A stretch of 14,156 nucleotides of DNA. Source: Phoronis ovalis. Its lineage: Eukaryota; Phoronida; Phoronidae. The notes beneath the pieces were generated by a model. It saw nothing but the letters and a program-made list of their open reading frames with translations, was not told the DNA's origin and did no database searches. The stretch lies in assembly GCA_028565635.1 (NCBI GenBank), contig JAOXYB010104715.1, positions 1 to 14,156 on the forward strand. The letters run 5' to 3'. The translations under genes and the position numbers were made by a program. Within the stretch, counting starts at the first letter, position 1, and each line of letters opens with the position of its first letter. This document shows positions 10,301 through 14,156 of this stretch, piece by piece.

Positions 10301-13300
10301 CAGGCTTTTCATTGTACTATTTGGTTTGTGTTTAGGCATGGGTCGGTCATCCTTACTATGATGTCATTGATAACAGTACAGATTTCGAAGGTAAAGTCAA
10401 CAGAATGATACAGGTATGTTATGCTTATAACTTAAGAAACAAATTATCATTAAGTAAATCATACCACTGACTCTGTAGCAATTTAGTAACGGAGAGGCTG
10501 AAGACAAGAGAGTTGCGAATCTACTACATAAAACGTTTTAAGTATGCAGTGTCTGTTCTGCTAATTTTATTCTTGTTTGTGGAGAAATTAGCACTTGCCC
10601 TCAGGAATTCCCGCATGCCATTCCCATCCATTTGTAAGCTAATTACATAACTTGCATTGGTTATGTGTAATTTGAACTACGTATGTTTTTAATAGGAACA
10701 TGTCACATGCTGTGTGAGTTAGAAAGCAATCTATATTTTTGTAATTTTTTTTTAACTTCATAAATTCTTGAGGACTGGTGATTAGGGTTCCTTTATGTAG
10801 AGAATACTGAGAGAAAACGTCCAGCTAAGATATTGCTTCGTTCTATTTGAAGGCTGTATGTCATCGCATGGGTCTGGATCCAGGAGACCGTCTTAACCTG
10901 GACAGTATGAAGAGGAAGTTTCTTATTGAAGCTATACCAGATATGTCGGTAAGTATCCATTATGGAAACCCGGTCCTTGTATTAAATAACATTCATTCTT
11001 GATACTGAAACAAATTTTTCTGTGTTTTGAACAATAGTCCACTGCTGATAAAACTATGATATAGTAACTCATTGTTGCTGAAGAACTCATTCAGCTATTT
11101 GAGTGTTTTCAACTCATTTGAACTGTGAAAGATATTTTATGAATACATGTATTCTGTAGGATATTCAATACCAGGAGTTTGATGTGGTTCATGATTACCT
11201 TGTTACACCTCACCAGAAGATGCAGGCAAGAATAAGAAGACGAGGACAAAATGGTAACTAAACTCATCAGTACATAGCAGCCGTTGGTTTATGGCATTCA
11301 GTAATAAGAGATTTGCATTTAGAAAGGCAAATTCAATCTTTTTTGCAGCTTTATTTTTATCATAGATTCCACACCGTTATTGTGAGTTGCTCAAAACGAA
11401 AAACTTTCTTATCCAGTAATGTGATATAATAAATTTTGCCAGTGTGGCTTAATATTAAAACTTAAAATTACAACCTACCACCCATTTACGACAGTCTTTT
11501 TTTGAGGTCAGAACATCATGTGACCTCTGCCCGCCATAGTTAGTAGGACTGATGAAGATCTTGTGACAAGACCGAAAGTTCGCTTAATAAGTATGATTCA
11601 ATTTGTATTTGGATTAAAATTTGTGTGTGATATCTTTTTACTGAATTGAAATAAGATCGAATGAACATTTATGCTTAAAATTACAAGTTTTAGGCTTTTG
11701 CAGTACACCATGAATGTTTATGTCAATCAAACCTCACTAACTCTTATTCTCTGTATTAACATGTTTTCAGAACTGAATCTTTTTCCTGTTATAGTAGATT
11801 TTTAAAAAAATAAAAGTGGAATTATTAAATTTAAAAAAAAAATGCTGTTTACTGCTGGAAAGCAGACATATAATATAGTCTATATAAACTATATGTCTGC
11901 TAAACTTCCTTTATAGAAACTTTTGTATAATAAATTCTAGTATCTAAAATGCCAGTAGACTTTCAGTATAACAGGCTATGCAATTTACATTCAAACATTT
12001 CATATTTTCCTGCTTGTTCTTCCCTCCTCCCTCATTCAACCCATATTTAGGAAACTGGACGTATGTACACACAGTTCGACGACCTGATGTTGAGAATGAC
12101 ACCAAGATCGAGTTGAAACGATCAGTTGACCACGCAAATTACAAGGTGAAGAATAACAAACATTTATTACATTTAAACCCAACAACACTTTTGTTGGATA
12201 TGTATGGCTAGCATGTCCTGACAACATGATGGGTATTTGATCCTATTCTTATTATGAAACGTATTTTGTTTTTAAATTATTAAAGTGTCCTAACTCATCT
12301 TTATATCAGGACATGGCGGTCATATCAGAAACATTTTTTTAGTCTATCTTTATCATGAGTTTATATCAATAGGTATGTGGACGTACGTGCATACAATTAG
12401 GCGTCCAAAAATACACGACCAAATTGTTGAATTAAAGACGCGCATCACACAGCGTGATTATCAGGTGATTTCTCATTGGTATTTGAGAAGAATTGTTTTT
12501 TTTTGTGTTTTAATATAAAAAGTGGAAACTGTTTTAAATGAAACATTTCACAACTTGTGTCGTTTACGTTTTGTTGAATGTAGTCATTAACATGCAAACA
12601 AAGTATTCATTTATATTAGAGTTTCTCTCTGAATAAATGACATTACATGTTATAAAGATTTGTCAACTGTTCCGCGGCAATTTTTTCTTGATTAAAACTG
12701 TATGGGTCATTACAGTTTCAAAAACAAATTGCAGTTTTGTGAAATATTTTATAAAAAACATTCCCAGCCAATTCACTTATTAAGAAAAGGATTGTGAAAT
12801 AGAGCTTGCATTTTACACCTTCAGCTTTGTTTTCATACTGTGTGATGTAAAAATCTTCACTTTCATGGCCCAGCCATAGCATGGTGTGAAGCTTGTGTTA
12901 GAAAATAGCTAAGCACTAAACTTCACTAACAGATGTCTTTGTTAGAAATAGGATTATTTGTGAAGAGTAAGATTTCTATCCATCTGTTGCAGTTTAAAAA
13001 GTATGCCATGTAACCTTTTGAGTTCTTTATCAGTGTAACTGTCACACAGGAACACATTCGTCATAACATTTGTTGTGTTGTCTTAGATTTTCATTCAGAT
13101 GGTTGTGTGCAATTAATAGAGCTGCCAATATACACTAACATTCGCAATGTGTAATTTTAACTTTTAAAAAAAATATATTGCAGGTTGACATTTTGCAGCA
13201 TGACTTTTGTAACAGTGCTAATAAAAATAATTAATAAATGGGATGTTTAGTATTATACATGTAGGAATGAGGCTGTGGTCTAATTCATAATTTAGCTGTG

Positions 13301-13656
13301 TGAAGTAGTCTAATTCTTGCTAGATTAATAAGCTTAAAGATAATGAAATACAGTCTCTAATACAACAGCATGGAATTAAAATTACTTATCCAGCTTGAAA
13401 GTTAAAACCTGTCGCCAAAAAAATTGTAGTTTTACGCGGGGGTTTTATTTTTAATCATTTGAGTATAATGCACAAGTGTATGTTTGAAGTTTCGTAGATG
13501 TTTCACCGTTTTTGAGGCAAGTTATAACTTTATGTTTCAGTTGCTGTTGGCTCAGTGTGATGACAGGCATGATACTGTTGTAAAGAAGCGAAGGTGTTTC
13601 CTATGGCAGAACCAGTACTACCAGATGGACATCTATCAAGAACCAGATACACCCAA
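1318..13656 (+). CDS. ttd14: TTD14-like P-loop and CYTH-domain protein, 3' end missing
   Basis: Coding exons: 1318-1375, 6275-6342, 7482-7519, 8811-8848, 9404-9532, 9987-10186, 10336-10413, 10853-10948, 11160-11253, then 12051-12145 or 12373-12464, then 13541-13656. Joined, they encode 336 residues plus two bases (335 with the second alternative). Walker A GGPCGGKT spans residues 19-26, VYRVPE lies at 43-48 and the Walker B-like LVICDRG at 98-104. NQVIHMV and [12 protein letters not shown] follow. A CYTH-like domain starts near residue 236, with RIRRRG, TYVHT, RRP, an ELK strand and [16 protein letters not shown]. In Drosophila TTD14 binds GTP and phosphoinositides and controls trafficking of the TRPL channel in photoreceptors. 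The role here is inferred from homology. By my recollection the family continues about 100 residues further, starting with a CKG segment, so the last exon or exons lie to the right. Every junction is GT–AG and in phase. Confidence 0.92.
2082..2156. repeat. three consecutive short perfect hairpins
   Basis: Three adjacent inverted repeats: GTGCAA/TTGCAC (2082-2087, 2095-2100), GACAACTC/GAGTTGTC (2106-2113, 2130-2137) and CATGTT/AACATG (2140-2145, 2151-2156). Arms are perfect, with loops of 7, 16 and 5 nt. The region is richer in CAAC/GTTG than its AT-rich surroundings. It may be a remnant of a structured small repeat; I do not recognise a family. Confidence 0.5.
3517..3568. repeat. 26-nt perfect tandem duplication
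   Basis: Two identical head-to-tail 26-nt copies (3517-3542, 3543-3568) containing AAGTTTTTCATTGATGCACT. Perfect identity implies a recent slippage or duplication event within intron 1. No coding or regulatory meaning is visible. Confidence 0.9.
5877..5928. repeat. 11-bp inverted repeat with 30-nt loop
   Basis: GTTTCTCAATT (5877-5887) and its exact reverse complement (5918-5928) could form a hairpin late in intron 1. Shorter inverted matches lie nearby (AATAGGTT near 5940, AACCTATT near 6053), so this could be part of a degraded mobile element. No target-site duplication is evident. Confidence 0.4.
6275..6342 (+). CDS. ttd14: ttd14 exon 2 (P-loop, Walker A)
   Basis: 68 nt; acceptor CTTTTTAG, donor AAG|GTATTA. 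Begins with the last two bases of a split glycine codon, then reads [20 protein letters not shown] followed by WK, ending in phase 0. With exon 1 it forms GGPCGGKTT, the phosphate-binding loop (GxxxxGKT) of the NadR/Ttd14 AAA family. Lys25 and Thr26 should contact the nucleotide phosphates and Mg2+. The segment after the loop is the most recognisable part of TTD14 proteins. Confidence 0.95.
6343..7481 (+). other. ttd14 intron 2
   Basis: 1,139-nt phase-0 intron. Its middle is occupied by a foldback mobile-element remnant (6537-7032); the rest is AT-rich with nothing supported. Confidence 0.85.
6537..7032. mobile_element. non-autonomous foldback (MITE-like) DNA transposon remnant
   Basis: The segment is an imperfect palindrome of about 495 bp. 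The outer ends read TACCAG... and ...CTGGTA (6536-6541, 7027-7032) and GGAATTCCGC-type motifs recur near both ends. The inner arms 6729-6794 and 6840-6905 are inverted copies of roughly 75% identity around a 45-nt centre; both carry a CGGCAGCACTACGGCTGTTTAC-like stretch. GC content is higher than in the surrounding intron. There is no transposase reading frame, so it would have moved in trans. The ends are compatible with a TA target-site duplication, but a hAT-like CAG...CTG end is also possible since no 8-bp duplication is visible. The superfamily is unassigned. Confidence 0.65.
7482..7519 (+). CDS. ttd14: ttd14 exon 3 (microexon)
   Basis: 38 nt; acceptor CATTCGTAG, donor AG|GTATGT. Encodes [12 protein letters not shown] plus two bases of a serine codon. 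VYRVPE followed by ATVL is the conserved strand and loop after helix 1 in the TTD14 P-loop domain. Phase 0 in, phase 2 out. Confidence 0.93.
7621..7675 (+). pseudogene. partial duplicate of exon 5 (pseudo-exon)
   Basis: These 55 nt match 9402-9456 at 54 positions (one A/G difference), covering the acceptor AG and the first 53 nt of exon 5. The copy stands upstream of exon 4, out of order, and diverges right after GATACA, so the 3' half including the Walker B motif is missing. The bases before it (TGTGTTTCCTAG) make a plausible acceptor. Spliced from exon 3 it would read Ser-Leu-stop (TAG at 7627-7629), giving a truncated protein. Near-identity in a non-coding position indicates a recent duplication or continuing gene conversion. 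Confidence 0.85.
7707..7716 (+). terminator. overlapping AATAAA poly(A) signals
   Basis: AATAAATAAA carries two overlapping AATAAA hexamers, 32 nt after the end of the exon 5 copy. Together with the acceptor-like AG at 7621-7622 it could define an intronic terminal exon. AATAAA is frequent by chance in AT-rich DNA, so use is unproven. Confidence 0.25.
8605..8714. repeat. 55-nt tandem duplication
   Basis: Two head-to-tail 55-nt copies (8605-8659, 8660-8714) share AAACTGCTGATGGA and CACACATTTTTATCCTGTAT and differ at a handful of positions. The flank at 8574-8588 (TGTAAGCACCATTTA) resembles the end of the second copy, so there may once have been a third unit. It lies about 100 nt before exon 4. 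Confidence 0.9.
8811..8848 (+). CDS. ttd14: ttd14 exon 4 (microexon)
   Basis: 38 nt; acceptor AACATTGCAG, donor G|GTAAGT. The first base completes the serine codon from exon 3, then [12 protein letters not shown], plus the first base of an alanine codon. It continues the conserved SGGVK turn of the family. Skipping this exon puts exon 5 in the wrong frame, with an immediate stop (Ser-Leu-TAG). Confidence 0.93.
8849..9403 (+). other. ttd14 intron 4
   Basis: 555-nt phase-1 intron. One open stretch (8982-9200) has a translation without recognisable features and no matching splice sites. Nothing else is seen. Confidence 0.8.
9404..9532 (+). CDS. ttd14: ttd14 exon 5 (Walker B-like DRG)
   Basis: 129 nt; acceptor TCATATTACAG, donor T|GTAAGT. 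Encodes residues 69-110, starting [16 protein letters not shown] and ending [15 protein letters not shown]. The hydrophobic strand LVIC followed by Asp102-Arg-Gly is the Walker B-like motif that coordinates Mg2+ in this P-loop family. The YRFQENLLR helix precedes it. The first 53 nt plus acceptor AG are duplicated at 7621-7675. Confidence 0.95.
9533..9986 (+). other. ttd14 intron 5
   Basis: 454-nt phase-1 intron with a good pyrimidine tract (TTTTCTTCATTTTCAG). An open stretch at 9778-10002 runs through the acceptor and looks random. Confidence 0.8.
9987..10186 (+). CDS. ttd14: ttd14 exon 6 (largest exon, P-loop domain C-terminal half)
   Basis: 200 nt; acceptor CATTTTCAG, donor CAG|GTGAGA. 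Completes a Phe codon, then 66 codons reading [44 protein letters not shown] and [11 protein letters not shown]. The [14 protein letters not shown] and GAEEFYS segments are TTD14 signatures, with polar and charged residues likely to act in nucleotide binding. The family-typical ILARE/LARxLD helix closes the exon. Ends in phase 0. Confidence 0.96.
10336..10413 (+). CDS. ttd14: ttd14 exon 7
   Basis: 78 nt, 26 codons, phase 0 at both ends; acceptor TTTGTGTTTAG, donor CAG|GTATGT. Reads [19 protein letters not shown] then KVNRMIQ. AWVGHPY-DVIDN is one of the most conserved stretches of the family and ends the P-loop kinase-like fold. Intron 6 before it is only 149 nt. Confidence 0.95.
10853..10948 (+). 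CDS. ttd14: ttd14 exon 8 (linker into C-terminal domain)
   Basis: 96 nt, 32 codons, phase 0 at both ends; acceptor TTCTATTTGAAG, donor TCG|GTAAGT. Reads [32 protein letters not shown]. It links the P-loop domain to the CYTH-like domain. The acceptor GAAG is less typical than the others, but phase and protein continuity support it. Confidence 0.92.
11160..11253 (+). CDS. ttd14: ttd14 exon 9 (start of CYTH-like domain)
   Basis: 94 nt; acceptor TATTCTGTAG, donor G|GTAACT. Encodes [31 protein letters not shown] and one base of a glycine codon (phase 1 out). FDVVHDYL followed by ARIRRRG fits the first strands of CYTH/triphosphate-tunnel domains, where an RxR pair lines the basic tunnel. Both candidate next exons complete the same glycine codon. 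Confidence 0.94.
11549..11585 (+). ncRNA. hammerhead-ribozyme-like core, probably a retroelement remnant
   Basis: CTGATGA (11549-11555) is followed by a stem GATCTTG-TGA-CAAGACC (11557-11573; six of seven pairs are Watson-Crick, one is A·C), then GAAA (11574-11577). After that AG-TTCG-CT can close a tiny stem III with a UUCG loop. CUGAUGA, stem II and GAAA form the conserved hammerhead core in the right order. The flanks do not pair as a proper stem I, so a self-cleaving ribozyme is not shown. Such cores occur in Penelope-like retroelements and other animal repeats; that origin is inferred. Confidence 0.4.
11861..11901. repeat. 12-bp perfect hairpin upstream of the alternative exons
   Basis: AGCAGACATATA (11861-11872) and its exact reverse complement (11890-11901) flank a 17-nt spacer that itself contains TATAG/CTATA. 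It lies about 150 nt before exon 10a. It could be an intronic RNA structure or a small repeat; no family is recognised. Confidence 0.6.
12051..12145 (+). CDS. ttd14: ttd14 exon 10a (first of two mutually exclusive exons)
   Basis: 95 nt; acceptor CCCATATTTAG, donor AAG|GTGAAG. Completes the glycine codon, then [31 protein letters not shown] (31 codons), phase 0 out. In the CYTH-like domain it supplies the WTYVHT-RRP strand and the following I-E-L-K strand, which correspond to tunnel-lining positions. Compared with 10b it is one residue longer and differs mainly after RRP. It is less like the family sequence I recall (HTIRRP, RDY) than 10b, so this may be the specialised copy. Confidence 0.92.
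12146..12372 (+). other. intron between exons 10a and 10b
   Basis: 227 nt. A 10-bp perfect inverted repeat, CATGTCCTGA (12212-12221) and TCAGGACATG (12306-12315), could loop out its middle. The length is too great for simple steric exclusion of the two splice reactions. Confidence 0.75.
12373..12464 (+). CDS. ttd14: ttd14 exon 10b (second of two mutually exclusive exons)
   Basis: 92 nt; acceptor TTATATCAATAG (weak pyrimidine tract), donor CAG|GTGATT. Completes the same glycine codon, then [30 protein letters not shown] (30 codons), phase 0 out. About 14 of 30 residues match exon 10a. In the conserved WTYVHT-RRP block at least six codons differ only at silent positions (for example CAC/CAT, CGA/AGG), so both copies have been under protein-level selection. 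HTIRRP and the RDY ending agree with the usual family sequence, so 10b looks ancestral-like. Confidence 0.93.
12465..13540 (+). other. intron between exon 10b and exon 11
   Basis: 1,076 nt, AT-rich, phase 0, with acceptor TTTATGTTTCAG. No further copy of exon 10 and no other exon is visible. Confidence 0.8.
13541..13656 (+). CDS. ttd14: ttd14 exon 11 (CYTH-like domain, last complete exon)
   Basis: 116 nt. Reads [18 protein letters not shown], then [20 protein letters not shown] and two bases of a Lys codon, ending AA|GTAGGT (phase 2). [15 protein letters not shown] is a strongly conserved TTD14 motif. If the intron were retained, the frame would stop at once (AAG TAG at 13655-13660). The next exon should restore Lys and continue with a Cys-Lys segment, lying beyond or at the right edge. 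Confidence 0.94.
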
Positions 13657-13946
13657 GTAGGTTCACTATAATAATTGAAGAGAACCGTGCAAAATACTCG
13701 CAAAATATAAGCATTACTTGTTAGTTAAGGCGTGACACTGGGGATTCTTTGTGATGCGGGAGATGTAAGCATGCTCTCTAAAAATCAATTAATTTTAAAA
13801 TCATGTAACTTTTTTGCCCGACATAATAGCTTACGTGTAGTTTCAAATTTGTATCGAAACCAGGATTTGTCGTTACAACAGGTGTGCCTACTAGGCTTTA
13901 TTTGGTAATAGATGAACAGCTTCACTTTTATATCTGAGTTTAAAGA

Positions 13947-14156
13947 ATGTAAGGTTGAAAGTTACATTACCGCTGTAAACATAAACGAGTGTGTATGGAA
14001 CAATTTTGTTTTTAGATGTAAGGTTGAAAGTTACGTTACCGCTATACAAACATAAACGAGTGTGTATGGAACAATTTTGTTTTAGATGTAAGGTTGAAAG
14101 TTACGTTACCGCTATACAAACATAAACGAGTGTGTATGGAACAATTTTGTTTTTAG
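13947..14156 (+). repeat. three tandem ~70-nt units, each acceptor plus exon-like start
   Basis: Units 13947-14015 (69 nt), 14016-14085 (70 nt) and 14086-14156 (71 nt) are nearly identical. They differ by small indels in the CGCTATACAAAC stretch and in T-run length. Each ends AATTTTGTTTTAG or similar, a good 3' splice acceptor, and each begins ATGTAAGGTTGAAAGTTAC. After exon 11 (AA|), A-TGT-AAG gives Lys-Cys-Lys, matching the CK expected next in TTD14. The frame then stops (TAA at 14053-14055 or 14123-14125). The true exon may start just after 14156. Confidence 0.85.

Larger units (their letters stand above)
11254..12050 (+). other. ttd14 intron 9
   Basis: 797-nt phase-1 intron before the alternative exons. 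It contains a 7-bp inverted repeat GAGGTCA/TGACCTC (11504-11510, 11521-11527), a hammerhead-like motif (11549-11585) and a 12-bp hairpin (11861-11901). No coding content. Confidence 0.85.

Noticed and set aside
11978-12211. ORF covering exon 10a and its flanks
   Set aside because: The N-terminal part is the pyrimidine tract and the C-terminal part is intron after AAG|GTGAAG.
1-14156. CRISPR array, bacterial operon or prophage content
   Set aside because: Gene structure is spliced GT–AG with large introns; the tandem units at the right end are contiguous without spacers.

Overview
This is a stretch of an animal genome: AT-rich, with short coding islands separated by GT–AG introns of about 150 to 4,900 nt. 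The proteins read like those of a non-vertebrate metazoan, perhaps a marine deuterostome or lophotrochozoan. I cannot fix the phylum from sequence alone.

The window is dominated by one plus-strand gene, read here as the orthologue of Drosophila TRPL translocation defect protein 14 (ttd14). Its exons run from about 1318 to 13656 and continue past the right edge. Joined in phase they give a continuous product of 336 residues plus two bases. It has an N-terminal NadR/Ttd14-type P-loop domain (Walker [10 protein letters not shown], Walker B-like LVICDRG) followed by a CYTH-like domain (RIRRRG, then RRP, then an ELK strand). None of the long single-frame ORFs covers this protein; it had to be assembled from splice sites and phase.

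The main discovery is a tandem pair of exons, 10a (12051-12145) and 10b (12373-12464), encoding two versions of the same CYTH segment. Both start and end in the same phase. Using both, or neither, breaks the frame, so they should be mutually exclusive. Second, intron 3 holds a nearly identical partial copy of exon 5 (7621-7675), with an acceptor-like AG and overlapping poly(A) signals. Third, the window ends in three tandem ~70-nt units (13947-14156), each shaped like an acceptor plus the start of the next exon.

Left of the gene, the minus strand carries two candidate coding exons (635-582 and 328-234) of an unrecognised gene transcribed leftward. About 680 bp separate the two proposed start codons. 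That interval holds a CCAAT palindrome and a consensus NF-Y site, which suggests a bidirectional promoter.

The introns hold a ~495-bp foldback transposon-like element (6537-7032), two short tandem duplications, several perfect hairpins, and a hammerhead-ribozyme-like core (11549-11585). Intron 1 (4.9 kb) has no exon I can support.
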